DNA from: an uncultured Oscillibacter sp.
Lineage (GTDB): Bacteria; Bacillota; Clostridia; Oscillospirales; Oscillospiraceae
Assembly: GCA_910587875.1 (NCBI GenBank)
Contig: CAJUOD010000007.1
Coordinates: forward strand, 1 to 45,402
Direction of reading: 5' to 3'
DNA: 45,402 nt
In this document: piece by piece, positions 24,422 to 31,808 of the stretch
Position numbering within the stretch: the first letter of the stretch is position 1
How the letters are laid out: each line of letters begins with the position of its first letter
The notes under the pieces: model-generated
The model's database searches: none
What the model was told of the DNA's origin: nothing
The model's input: the letters and a program-made list of their open reading frames with translations, nothing else
Translations under genes and position numbers: made by a program

Positions 24422-24992
24422 GGATGAGCTCCTCCCAGTCCGATTTTTCCGCGGCGCCCACGACGCCGCCCAGATAGGCGCCCTCCCCGTCAAAGAAGAA
24501 GGTGGTGGGCACCCCGGTCACGCCCGCCAGGAGCGCCTGGTCCAGGGAGCCGTTGGCCAGCAGGTGGGGGTAGTCCGCCCCGGTCTCCTGGACCAGGCTC
24601 TCCACGAGGGTCTGGTCCGCCCCCTCCCGCACGTCGCTGACGACGCCGATGAGCTGGAATTCCGCCGGGTCGTACTCCGCCGCCAGCTCCCCCAGGCCCG
24701 GCATCTCGTTCAGGCAGGGGTTGCAGAAGGTGGCCCACACGTTGACCATGGTGAGCTTGGACTGGGTGAAGACCTCCTGGGAAACCGTGTTTCCCTCCAG
24801 GTCGGATGCCTCGAAGGTGATGTAGATGGGCTCTTCCTCCGAAGACGGCTCTTCCTGTACGGGCGCCTCCTCCTGTACAGGAGGTTTCTCTTCGGCAGCA
24901 GTTCCCGCAGATGATTCACCGGTTTTTCCGCCGCAGCCGCTGAGCAGGGACAGCATCAGGATTCCTAAAAGGATAAGCGTTCTTTTCTTCAT
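24399..24992 (-). CDS. TlpA/ResA-like thioredoxin lipoprotein
   Basis: The ATG at 24992 follows GGAGGAAC at 8 bases and starts a lipoprotein signal (MKKRTLILLGILMLSLLSGC, Cys20); 197 residues. After a Glu/Pro-rich linker comes a thioredoxin fold with the active site WATFCNPC and the cis-Pro region GVTGVPTTFFF. It would act outside the membrane in disulfide or haem-maturation redox chemistry. It leads the CD1871A and polyferredoxin genes in one operon. Confidence 0.92.
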   Translation of the reverse strand: MKKRTLILLGILMLSLLSGCGGKTGESSAGTAAEEKPPVQEEAPVQEEPSSEEEPIYITFEASDLEGNTVSQEVFTQSKLTMVNVWATFCNPCLNEMPGLGELAAEYDPAEFQLIGVVSDVREGADQTLVESLVQETGADYPHLLANGSLDQALLAGVTGVPTTFFFDGEGAYLGGVVGAAEKSDWEELIHELLEAQ

Positions 24993-25062
24993 GAGCAGTT
25001 CCTCCATTCCAGCACAGTATACCGGATTTGCCGCCGGGAATCAAGCGTCTCCTTTGCGGCCT

Positions 25063-25091
25063 TTGCCTTTGGCGGGCGGACGTGGTATACT
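25063..25091 (+). promoter_or_regulatory. Sigma-A promoter of the GIY-YIG gene
   Basis: TTGCCT (25063-25068), 17-bp spacer, TATACT (25086-25091), 30 bp before the ATG. Confidence 0.65.
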
Positions 25092-25120
25092 GGTTCCAAA
25101 ACGCGAAGGGAGGCGGCGGT

Positions 25121-25384
25121 ATGGAGTGGACGGTCTATATCCTCCGCTGCGGGGACGGGACGCTGTACACCGGCTGTACCAACGATCTCCCCCGGCGGCT
25201 GGAGGCCCACCAGAAGGGCAAAGGGGCCAAGTACACCCGGAGCCGCCCGCCGGTAGAGCTGGTCTACCGGGAGGCGGCGGCGGACAAGTCTGCCGCCCTG
25301 CGGCGGGAGGCGGCTATCAAGCGCCTGAGCCGCCGGGAGAAGCTGGCGCTGATTGCGGGAAGGGAAAAGAGGGGAGCGCTCTAA
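25121..25384 (+). CDS. GIY-YIG nuclease family protein (UPF0213 type)
   Basis: 87 residues starting MEWTVYILRCGDGTLYTGCTNDL, the GIY-YIG core (VYI...YTG) with Arg in PRRLEAH, then KGAKYTRSRPPVEL and Glu in LRREAAIKRLSRREK. Length and motif order match the stand-alone UPF0213/YhbQ group. The family has a nuclease fold; its cellular target is not firmly known. AGGGAGGCGGC precedes the ATG. A fragment of a near-identical gene lies 1.9 kb upstream. Confidence 0.9.
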   Translation: MEWTVYILRCGDGTLYTGCTNDLPRRLEAHQKGKGAKYTRSRPPVELVYREAAADKSAALRREAAIKRLSRREKLALIAGREKRGAL

Positions 25385-25389
25385 TGATG

Positions 25390-25436
25390 ATACGGAAGGG
25401 CCCCGGGGCTGCCTGTTCCCCGGGGCCCTTCCGTAT
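25390..25436. repeat. Long perfect hairpin between convergent GIY-YIG and FeoB genes
   Basis: The 19-bp arms 25390-25408 and 25418-25436 are perfect reverse complements with a 9-base loop. No T-run follows on either strand, so it may stop transcription only by strength or protect 3' ends of both messages. Confidence 0.85.
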
Positions 25437-25465
25437 TCTAAAGAGGTGTCTCTGGCAAGCGTAAT

Positions 25466-27688
25466 TTAGTGGCACCCGCCGCAGGAGGCGCAGTTCCCGC
25501 ACCCCAGCTCCACCCGGGGGCGCTGCCCGGCCTGGGCCTTGTAACCCCTGCGGACCAGCATGTAGATCATCCCCGCCAGCAGAACCAGGGCGGCGACGGT
25601 GCCCAGGCCGAAGTAGGCCTCTCCCGTGACCAGTCCGCCCAGCTGGAAGACGATGAGGGAGACGGTGTAGGCGAAGGCACACATGTAGGCGATGGCCGCC
25701 GCCGTCCATTTGGCGTTGTTCATCTCCCGCTTGATGGCCCCCATGGCGGCGAAGCAAGGGGCGCAGAGGAGGTTGAAGATCATGAAGGAGTACGCGGTCA
25801 TGGCCCCAAAGTCCGCCCGGACCAGGGCCCAGATGGCCTCGCCGTTGTCTCCCAGCTCCTCCCCGGCGAAGTTGTACAGCACGCCGAAGGTGGAGACGAC
25901 CTCCTCCTTGGCGATGAGGCCGGTAAAGGTGGCTACCGTGGCCTTCCAGGCCATGTCCCCCGCCCAGCCCAGGGGCGCGAAGACCCAGGCGACGGAGCGG
26001 CCCAGCCCCGCCAGCAGGGAGGCGTTGTTGTCCTCCACGGCCTGGAAGACACCGTTTTCAAAGCCGTAGCCCTGGAGGAACCAGAGGACGACGGTGGAGA
26101 GCAGGATGACGGTGCCCGCCCGCTTGATGAAGGACCAGCCCCGCTCCCAGGTGGCCCGGAGAACATTGGAGGCCGACGGCGCGTGATAAGCCGGGAGTTC
26201 CATCACGAAGGGGGCGGGCTCCCCGGCGAAGGCTTTGCACTTTTTCAGCATGATGCCGGAGAGCACCACGGCCGCGATGCCGATGAAGAAGGCGGACACG
26301 GCCACCCAGGCGGAGCCCCCGAACACCGCTCCGGCGAACAGTCCAATGATGGGCAGCTTGGCCCCGCAGGGGATGAAGCCCGTGGTCATGACGGTCATTT
26401 TCCGATCCCGGTCCTGCTCAATGGTCCGGGAGGCCATGATGCCCGGCACGCCGCAGCCCGTGGCCACCAGCATGGGGATGAAGCTCTTGCCGGAGAGGCC
26501 GAAGCGCCGGAAGATCCGGTCCATAATGAAGGCCACCCGGGCCATGTAGCCCATGTCCTCCAAAACGGCCAGCAGCAGGAAGAGGACCAGCATCTGGGGC
26601 ACGAAGCCCAGCACGGCCCCCACGCCGGCGACGATGCCGTCCTGGACAAGGCCGTAGAGCCAGCCGTCCGGGGAGACATGGAGGGCGGTCAGGATGCTGT
26701 CAAACAGGCTGGGGACCCACTCCCCGAACAGCACGTCGTTGGCCCAGTCGGTGCCCATGGTGCCGATGGAGACGGGCCAGCCGCCCATGGCCACGGCGTA
26801 GATGCAGAACATAATCCCCGCGAAGATGGGCAGGGCGAGAATCCGGTTGGTGACCACCCGGTCGATTTGATCCGAGACGGAGAGGCTGTGGGCCGCCGCC
26901 TTTTTCTGCACCGCCCGGCCCACCACGGAGCTGATGTAGGCATACCGCTGGTTGGTGATGATGGATTCCGCGTCGTCGTCCAGCTCCCGCTCGCAGTCGG
27001 CGATGTGCTCCTCCAGGTGGGCGGACAGCCTGGCGTCCAGCCCCAGCTCCTCCAGGACCTTCCCGTCCCGCTCAAAGAGCTTGATGGCGTACCAGCGGAG
27101 ATAGCGCTCCTCCACCCTGCCCTGGATGGACTCCTCGATGTGGGCCAGGGCGTGCTCCACGCTGCCGGTGAAGACGTGGGGCAGCTCCCCGGCCTGCTTC
27201 TCCTGGGCCAGAGCCACGGCCTTTTCGGCGGCGGCCATGCCGCCCTCGCCCTTCAGGGCGCTCATCTCCACCACCTGGCAGCCCAGGGCCCGGCCCAGCC
27301 TGGCGAGGTCGATTTGGTCCCCGTTCTTCCGCACCAGGTCGATCATGTTCACCGCCACCACCACCGGGAGGCCCAGCTCGATGAGCTGGGTGGTGAGGTA
27401 CAGGTTCCGCTCGATGTTGGTCCCGTCTACGATGTTCAAAATCGCGTCGGGCTGTTCGTTCACCAGGTAGCTCCGGGCCACCACCTCCTCCAGGGTGTAG
27501 GGGGACAGGGAATAAATGCCGGGCAGGTCCTGGATGACCACATTTTTGTGTCCCTTCAGCCTGCCCTCCTTTTTCTCCACGGTGACGCCGGGCCAGTTGC
27601 CCACGTATTGATTGGACCCGGTGAGCTGGTTGAACAGAGTGGTCTTGCCGCAGTTCGGGTTGCCCGCCAGGGCGATTTTGATGTCCAT
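25466..27688 (-). CDS. feoB: Ferrous iron transporter FeoB
   Basis: 740 residues: N-terminal G protein domain with GNPNCGKTT (9-17), switch region GVTVEKKEG and QDLPGIYSLSPYT, then a helical regulator part and about eight to eleven membrane segments with the gating regions typical of FeoB. The C-terminus ends in CGNCASCGGCH, a Cys-rich tail that in other species is a separate FeoC-like or FeoB-associated protein. It imports Fe2+ in a nucleotide-dependent way. Two FeoA genes lie upstream in the same operon. Confidence 0.97.
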   Translation of the reverse strand: MDIKIALAGNPNCGKTTLFNQLTGSNQYVGNWPGVTVEKKEGRLKGHKNVVIQDLPGIYSLSPYTLEEVVARSYLVNEQPDAILNIVDGTNIERNLYLTTQLIELGLPVVVAVNMIDLVRKNGDQIDLARLGRALGCQVVEMSALKGEGGMAAAEKAVALAQEKQAGELPHVFTGSVEHALAHIEESIQGRVEERYLRWYAIKLFERDGKVLEELGLDARLSAHLEEHIADCERELDDDAESIITNQRYAYISSVVGRAVQKKAAAHSLSVSDQIDRVVTNRILALPIFAGIMFCIYAVAMGGWPVSIGTMGTDWANDVLFGEWVPSLFDSILTALHVSPDGWLYGLVQDGIVAGVGAVLGFVPQMLVLFLLLAVLEDMGYMARVAFIMDRIFRRFGLSGKSFIPMLVATGCGVPGIMASRTIEQDRDRKMTVMTTGFIPCGAKLPIIGLFAGAVFGGSAWVAVSAFFIGIAAVVLSGIMLKKCKAFAGEPAPFVMELPAYHAPSASNVLRATWERGWSFIKRAGTVILLSTVVLWFLQGYGFENGVFQAVEDNNASLLAGLGRSVAWVFAPLGWAGDMAWKATVATFTGLIAKEEVVSTFGVLYNFAGEELGDNGEAIWALVRADFGAMTAYSFMIFNLLCAPCFAAMGAIKREMNNAKWTAAAIAYMCAFAYTVSLIVFQLGGLVTGEAYFGLGTVAALVLLAGMIYMLVRRGYKAQAGQRPRVELGCGNCASCGGCH

Positions 27689-27745
27689 GATTGCCGATGC
27701 TCCCTTCTCAAAATAGTTATTTATGACTAAGCTCTGACGTTTAAA

Positions 27746-27781
27746 AAAGCGCCCGCCAGGGGGACGGGGGACGAAGTCCCC
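27746..27781 (-). terminator. Attenuator-like hairpin between FeoA and FeoB
   Basis: On the minus strand a GGGGAC-TTC-GTCCCC stem (27767-27781) directly below the feoA stop is followed by more GC-rich sequence and a run of six T (about 27742-27748). Partial termination before feoB is plausible. Confidence 0.4.
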
Positions 27782-27784
27782 TCT

Positions 27785-28006
27785 TTAAGAGACTTCGATC
27801 ATCTCCGCGTCCGCCTTGCGGAGTGACAATTCGTAGCCCCGCACATTCAGCTCCATGGGGTCCCCCAGGGGAGCCACCTTCCGCACGAAGATTTCCACGC
27901 CCTTGGTGATGCCCATATCCATGATCCGGCGCTTTACCGGGCCCCCCCCATGGAGCCTCGCCACGGCGACGGTTTCACCTACCTTGACGTCCTTCAGTGT
28001 CTTCAT
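27785..28006 (-). CDS. feoA: FeoA-domain protein
   Basis: 73 residues with the SH3-like FeoA fold: VGETVAVARLHGGGPVKRRIMDMGITKGVEIFVRKVAPLGDP, ending in SLRKADAEMIEV. FeoA interacts with FeoB and is needed for Fe2+ uptake. AGGAGGAAACAG precedes the ATG. It lies 15 bp after another FeoA gene and 96 bp before feoB. Confidence 0.93.
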   Translation of the reverse strand: MKTLKDVKVGETVAVARLHGGGPVKRRIMDMGITKGVEIFVRKVAPLGDPMELNVRGYELSLRKADAEMIEVS

Positions 28007-28021
28007 CCTGTTTCCTCCTCC

Positions 28022-28234
28022 TCAAAACATGATACGGTTCGCCAGCCCCCGGTCCAGGGCCACCCGGCTGTCCTTGACCTGCAAAATCAGGTTTCCCCCC
28101 AGCTCATTGACTACCGTCACGGCGGCATCCACCACGAAGCCCAGCTCCGCCAGGTGCTGGCGGACCTCGTCCTTCCCGGTGATCTTGCGGATAGTGACGG
28201 TTTCTCCGGTTTTTGCCATGGAAAGCGGCATCAT
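28022..28234 (-). CDS. feoA: FeoA-domain protein, first gene of the feo operon
   Basis: 70 residues of the FeoA family (MAKTGETVTIRKITGKDEVRQHLAELGF...AVTVVNELGGNLILQVKDSRVALDRGLANRI-type layout). Two different FeoA genes before FeoB are common in clostridia. AGGAGGTCC precedes the ATG. The promoter at 28298-28326 and the inverted repeat at 28263-28282 in its leader suggest iron control. Confidence 0.92.
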   Translation of the reverse strand: MMPLSMAKTGETVTIRKITGKDEVRQHLAELGFVVDAAVTVVNELGGNLILQVKDSRVALDRGLANRIMF

Positions 28235-28262
28235 AATGGACCTCCTGTTAGTGAATCGTTGA

Positions 28263-28282
28263 GGGTTAGTGGTTTCTAACCC
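28263..28282. promoter_or_regulatory. Inverted repeat in the feo leader, candidate metal-repressor operator
   Basis: GGGTTAG-N6-CTAACCC lies just below the expected transcription start of the feo operon. The half-site resembles the TTAGG/CCTAA-type sites of DtxR/IdeR/MntR-family repressors, which control feo in many Gram-positives. A short RNA hairpin is the other reading. Confidence 0.55.
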
Positions 28283-28297
28283 CCTCTACGATCCTGT

Positions 28298-28326
28298 AGT
28301 TTAACACGACTAACTCCACCTGTCAA
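28298..28326 (-). promoter_or_regulatory. Sigma-A promoter of the feo operon
   Basis: On the minus strand a perfect TTGACA (28321-28326), 17-bp spacer and TAAACT (28298-28303). Confidence 0.85.
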
Positions 28327-28367
28327 GAGGTTTTTTTGAAAAAACTCAAAATTTTTCCGGAAGAGCA

Positions 28368-28396
28368 TTGCAAAGCGGGAGGGAAATCCCTATACT
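28368..28396 (+). promoter_or_regulatory. Sigma-A promoter of the YfcE-type phosphodiesterase gene
   Basis: TTGCAA (28368-28373), 17-bp spacer, TATACT (28391-28396); the ATG follows at 28445. Confidence 0.75.
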
Positions 28397-28444
28397 GTTT
28401 TTTACTATCATCAGCCGCCGGGGCGGCGGAAAAGAGGTGCCGTC

Positions 28445-28918
28445 ATGAAGGTTTTGGTTCTTTCGGATTCCCACGGGAACATCGGCAATATGGTCCAGGC
28501 CGTGGAGCGGGAGGCCCCCCGGATGGTCCTCCACCTGGGGGACTGCTGGCGGGACGGGGAACGGCTCCACGACCGCTTCCCGGAGCTGCCCCTGGAGCAG
28601 GTTTATGGCAACTGCGACTACTTCCGGGGCTCCCGGGAGGCGGAGAAGCTGATATACCTGGGGGACAAACGGGTGCTGATGTGCCACGGGCACACCTATG
28701 GGGTCAAGCAGTCCCTGCTGGCGGCGGGGCTGGCGGCGGAGGAGAAGGATTTGGACCTCTTCCTCTTCGGCCACACCCACAAGCCCCTGGTGGACATGCG
28801 GGGGAAGACGCTGTTTCTGAACCCCGGCAGCATCGGGGACTACTCTCGGCCTACTTATGGCATTGTGACCCTGGAGAACGGGAAGCTGGACGCCCGGACG
28901 GCCCTGCTGCGGGGCTGA
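28445..28918 (+). CDS. YfcE/MJ0936-family metallophosphoesterase
   Basis: 157 residues with the full calcineurin-like motif set: SDSHGN, HLGDCW, YGNCDY, CHGHTY and FGHTHKP, ending FLNPGSIGDY. The family hydrolyses phosphodiesters with two metal ions (Mn type) in the cytoplasm. Length is typical for YfcE/YsnB-type proteins. AAGAGGTG precedes the ATG. Divergent from the feo operon; no functional link is evident. Confidence 0.93.
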   Translation: MKVLVLSDSHGNIGNMVQAVEREAPRMVLHLGDCWRDGERLHDRFPELPLEQVYGNCDYFRGSREAEKLIYLGDKRVLMCHGHTYGVKQSLLAAGLAAEEKDLDLFLFGHTHKPLVDMRGKTLFLNPGSIGDYSRPTYGIVTLENGKLDARTALLRG

Positions 28919-29053
28919 GATAATAAAAAGATAGATTTATAATGCCGCTAAAAAATAGGCCGTACAGGAAAAGGGGTGTTAAGGGAGTGAGGCGCTGCAT
29001 TGCGTAAGCCGGAATCGTCCAAACTAATGTCAAATCAAGAAGGAGAAGATTTC

Positions 29054-29692
29054 ATGACGATTCCGGCTCCCACGAAGCTGTACCCCAGGACGGGGGACAG
29101 CCAGACCATCTATTTGAAAAACGCCGTTCAGAATCCCAATATTAAGATTGGGGATTTTACGATTTACAACGACTTTGTCCATGATCCCCGGGACTTTCAG
29201 AGGAACAACGTGCTTTATCACTATCCCGTCAACGGCGACAGGCTGGTGATCGGGAAGTTCTGCTCCATCGCCTGCGGCGCGCGGTTTTTGATGAACAGCG
29301 CCAACCACGCTCTGGGCTCCCTCTCCACCTATGTGTTTCCCATTTTTTACGAGGAGTGGGACCACGGTATGAAGGTGACTGAGGCCTGGGATCACCGGGG
29401 GGACATCGTGATTGGAAACGACGTCTGGATCGGCTATGAGGCGGTGATTTTGTCCGGCGTCGCCATCGGGGACGGGGCCATCGTGGCCGCCCGGTCCGTG
29501 GTGACAAAGGACGTGCCGCCCTATACCATCGTGGGCGGCGTCCCGGCAAGGCCCATCCGGCGGCGGTTTGACCAGGAGACCATCGACGCGCTTTTGGAGC
29601 TGCGGTGGTGGGACTGGCCCTTGGAGAAACTGGCGGGAAGCCTCCGGGCTATTCAGGAGGGAGACCTGGAGGGCCTGCGGCGGGGCCGCTGA
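29054..29692 (+). CDS. Vat-like xenobiotic acetyltransferase (left-handed beta-helix)
   Basis: 212 residues from the ATG at 29054, chosen for the AAGGAG at 8-13 bases. The sequence follows the hexapeptide acetyltransferase pattern of the Vat/CatB group: NIKIGDFTIYNDF, VLYHYPVNGDRLVIGKFCSIACGARFLMNSANH (catalytic His in NSANH), IVIGNDVWIGYEAVILSGV, VVTKDVPPYTIVGGVPARPI and LELRWWDWPLEKL. Known members acetylate streptogramin A or chloramphenicol; many chromosomal homologues have unknown substrates. Whether this one gives resistance is not decidable here. The sequence TATAAT at 28938-28943 may be its -10. Confidence 0.9.
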   Translation: MTIPAPTKLYPRTGDSQTIYLKNAVQNPNIKIGDFTIYNDFVHDPRDFQRNNVLYHYPVNGDRLVIGKFCSIACGARFLMNSANHALGSLSTYVFPIFYEEWDHGMKVTEAWDHRGDIVIGNDVWIGYEAVILSGVAIGDGAIVAARSVVTKDVPPYTIVGGVPARPIRRRFDQETIDALLELRWWDWPLEKLAGSLRAIQEGDLEGLRRGR

Positions 29693-29708
29693 GGCCGTTC
29701 CGATCGAT

Positions 29709-29747
29709 AAAACGGGCCGCGCTGTAGAACACAGCGCGGCCCGTTTT
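29709..29747. terminator. Bidirectional terminator between convergent genes
   Basis: 17-bp arms (29709-29725 and 29731-29747) are perfect, with a 5-base loop, A4 on the left and T4 on the right, so it serves the acetyltransferase on the plus strand and the Dabb gene on the minus strand. Confidence 0.88.
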
Positions 29748-29772
29748 GCCGACTTAAACTTACAATGATGCT

Positions 29773-30057
29773 TTATAAAACTTCGTAATCCACCGCCACC
29801 CGGTCCTCCCGGATGGACTTGCACAGGGCGGAGACCGCCTTGTGCCGGGGATCGTTTTTGTAGGCGTCCAGGTCTTCCAGACTGTTGAACTCGCTGACCA
29901 GCACGGCGTCGTAGTTCCCCGGGGCCACGTTCCTGGCCACCTCACTGCGGAGCAGCTGGGGGACGACGCCCTGGAGGGCCCGGAGGCCGTTTAAGAATTC
30001 CTCCTGTTCCGCCTCGGTGCCGGGGCGGAACTTCCACATGACGATATGGCGGATCAT
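29773..30057 (-). CDS. Dabb-domain (stress-responsive alpha/beta barrel) protein
   Basis: 94 residues starting MIRHIVMWKFRPG, with the Dabb features HIVMWKF, a central YDAVLVSEFNSLEDLDAYKNDP and KAVSALCKSIREDR. Such dimeric ferredoxin-like barrels occur in stress responses and small-molecule cyclisation. The start at 30057 is 4 bp after the aminotransferase stop, so the two are co-transcribed. Specific function unknown. Confidence 0.9.
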   Translation of the reverse strand: MIRHIVMWKFRPGTEAEQEEFLNGLRALQGVVPQLLRSEVARNVAPGNYDAVLVSEFNSLEDLDAYKNDPRHKAVSALCKSIREDRVAVDYEVL

Positions 30058-30061
30058 GGGG

Positions 30062-31264
30062 TCACTTCCCGTTCTTCCGGTTGTACGCCTCGATGCCAAG
30101 GCCCAGCAGCTCGATGGCACGGGCCAGCTCCTTGGGCTGGGTGACGTAGGCGATGCGGACCTCGTTCTTTCCCCTGCCCGGAGTGCCGTAGAAGCCCTCG
30201 CCGGGGGCGTACATGACGGTCTCGCCGTGGTCCTCAAACTCTTGGAGGAGGAAGTACTGGAGCTTTTCCGCGTCGTCCACCGGCAGGGTAGCCATGACAT
30301 AGAACGCACCCTCCGGAGAGCTGTGGGTGACGCCGGGGAGCTTGGAGAGGGCCTCCACCAGGGCGTCCTTCCGGCGGCCGTACTCGTCCCGGACGGAGGC
30401 CAGGTAGTCCGGCGTCATGGTCCGGTACAGGGCGGCAGCGCCGATCTGGTCCAGGGTGGCGGCGCAGAGGCGGCCCTGGCAGATCTTCATGGCCAGTTCC
30501 ATAAAGTGCTTGTTCCGGGAGATCAGCGCGCCCACCCGGGCGCCGCAGGAGGAGAAGCGCTTGGAGATGGAGTCGGTGACGATGATGTTCTCCGCCGCGT
30601 CCTCGAACTCCAGCAGGGAGCTGAGCTTCTTCCCGGAGTAGATGATCTCCCGGTAGACCTCGTCGCTGACCAGGAAAAGATCGTGCTCCTTGCAGATGTC
30701 CACCAGGAGGCGCTGCTCCTCGTGGGTGAGGACCGCGCCGGTGGGGTTGCCGGGGTTGGTGACCATGATGGCCTTGGTGTGTTCGTTGATGAGGGGTTCG
30801 ATCTTCTCCCGGCGGGCGAAGCGGTAGCCCTCCTCCGCCGTGGTGGGAATGGGGACGATCTTTCCGCCGGTGACGCCGATAAAGGTGTCGTAATTGGGAT
30901 AGAAGGGCTCGGGGATCAAGACCTCGTCCCCGTCGTCCAGGATGCAGGCGGCGGTGAGCTGCAGGGCCTCGCTGCCGCCGTATGTAGCCAAAATATCCTC
31001 CAGCGCCAGGGAGACGCCGAAGCTCTGATAGTAGTCCCGTACGGCCTCCAGATAGACGTCCACACCGCCGGCGGGGGCGTAGGCCAGGACGGGATCCTGG
31101 AAGCCCCGCACGGCGTCAAAGAATGCCTGGGGGGTCTCCACGTCGGGCTGACCGATGTTCAGGTGGAGGACCCGCCGCCCGGCTGCCTCCGCCGCCACCA
31201 CATAGGGGTGGAATTTCCGAATGGGGGAGAGGCTGCACGCCTCGCACTTGCTGGAAAACTTCAT
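30062..31264 (-). CDS. PLP-dependent class I aminotransferase
   Basis: 400 residues of fold type I: NIGQPDVETP, YGGSEALQLT, NPGNPTGAVL (Asn173), DEVYREIIY (Asp201) and the Schiff-base SISKRFSSCGARVG (Lys235). It transfers amino groups between an amino acid and a 2-oxo acid; the aspartate/aromatic group is likely but the substrate is open. GGAGGCGAAAAGG precedes the ATG. The gene has its own strong promoter (31322-31349) and leads the Dabb gene. Confidence 0.93.
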   Translation of the reverse strand: MKFSSKCEACSLSPIRKFHPYVVAAEAAGRRVLHLNIGQPDVETPQAFFDAVRGFQDPVLAYAPAGGVDVYLEAVRDYYQSFGVSLALEDILATYGGSEALQLTAACILDDGDEVLIPEPFYPNYDTFIGVTGGKIVPIPTTAEEGYRFARREKIEPLINEHTKAIMVTNPGNPTGAVLTHEEQRLLVDICKEHDLFLVSDEVYREIIYSGKKLSSLLEFEDAAENIIVTDSISKRFSSCGARVGALISRNKHFMELAMKICQGRLCAATLDQIGAAALYRTMTPDYLASVRDEYGRRKDALVEALSKLPGVTHSSPEGAFYVMATLPVDDAEKLQYFLLQEFEDHGETVMYAPGEGFYGTPGRGKNEVRIAYVTQPKELARAIELLGLGIEAYNRKNGK

Positions 31265-31321
31265 CCTTTTCGCCTCCTTGGGGCTTTGCGTTTTCGTAGT
31301 ACGCAGACCGCGTATTTTTCT

Positions 31322-31349
31322 ATTGTAGCACCTCCGCCGCCCATGTCAA
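31322..31349 (-). promoter_or_regulatory. Sigma-A promoter of the aminotransferase-Dabb operon
   Basis: On the minus strand TTGACA (31344-31349), 16-bp spacer, TACAAT (31322-31327). Confidence 0.8.
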
Positions 31350-31527
31350 ACGCTTTTCCAAAAATCGTCGTTTTGCCCGATGGGGCCGGGGAGACCGGGG
31401 CGAGGGCTGGTGAAAGTGCGCAAAGCGGGCCGGGATTTTGGGAGGGGAGGGCGGTCCATATCCGCCAAAAGATTCCAATTTCCAGGGCCTCCCGGCAAAA
31501 AGGGCGGAAAAAATTTCAGAAAGGTGG

Positions 31528-31555
31528 TTGACATTTCGGAAGGGATTATTATAAT
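31528..31555 (+). promoter_or_regulatory. Sigma-A promoter of the riboswitch-transporter transcript
   Basis: Perfect TTGACA (31528-31533) and TATAAT (31550-31555) with a 16-bp spacer, starting the roughly 245-base leader that carries the lysine riboswitch. Confidence 0.88.
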
Positions 31556-31565
31556 AGGTGCCAGC

Positions 31566-31735
31566 ATGATAGAGGCGCGGACGTCAAGAGTACGCCTCCC
31601 CTAGGGTTTCAGGAGCCGGGGAGGGGGAAAGGGGCTTCCGCCGAGGCTTTGCCCTCCCGCCTGAGGGAGCCGGAGCCGGGCCGAGGGAGAACATCCCCCG
31701 GACTGTCACCTCTTCGGAGGTGGAGCGCTGTCGTG
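31566..31735 (+). ncRNA. Lysine riboswitch (L box) aptamer
   Basis: The leader shows the conserved L-box blocks in order: AGAGGCGCGGACGTCAAGAG with GTACGCCTC, a GGGGAAAGGGG-type block followed by CCGCCGAGGC, and the GGACTGTCACCTCTTCGGAGG arm closing the five-way junction. The P2 turn region and the AAGAGTA segment match the Bacillus lysC leader closely. Bound lysine should favour the downstream terminator (31756-31790) and stop expression of the NhaC-type gene. An L box before a NhaC-family gene is a known arrangement for predicted lysine transporters (LysW). Boundaries are approximate. Confidence 0.9.
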
Positions 31736-31737
31736 GA

Positions 31738-31790
31738 TTCATACAATTGTGTGGTATGAAGTCATGACGAGCTGTCATGACTTCATTTTT
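31738..31790 (+). terminator. Riboswitch expression platform: antiterminator and terminator
   Basis: The terminator is a perfect 13-bp stem (31756-31768 with 31774-31786, 5-base loop) followed by a T-run. The competing antiterminator pairs TTCATAC (31738-31744) with GTATGAA (31754-31760), which removes the base of the terminator's left arm. Confidence 0.85.
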
Positions 31791-31808
31791 CATTTAGGAG
31801 AGAGCGTT

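Noticed and set aside
25469..27730. 753-residue plus-strand open frame
   Set aside because: It is the exact antisense of feoB, which has all expected motifs; the frame is open only because of the GC-rich third codon positions. No ribosome site.
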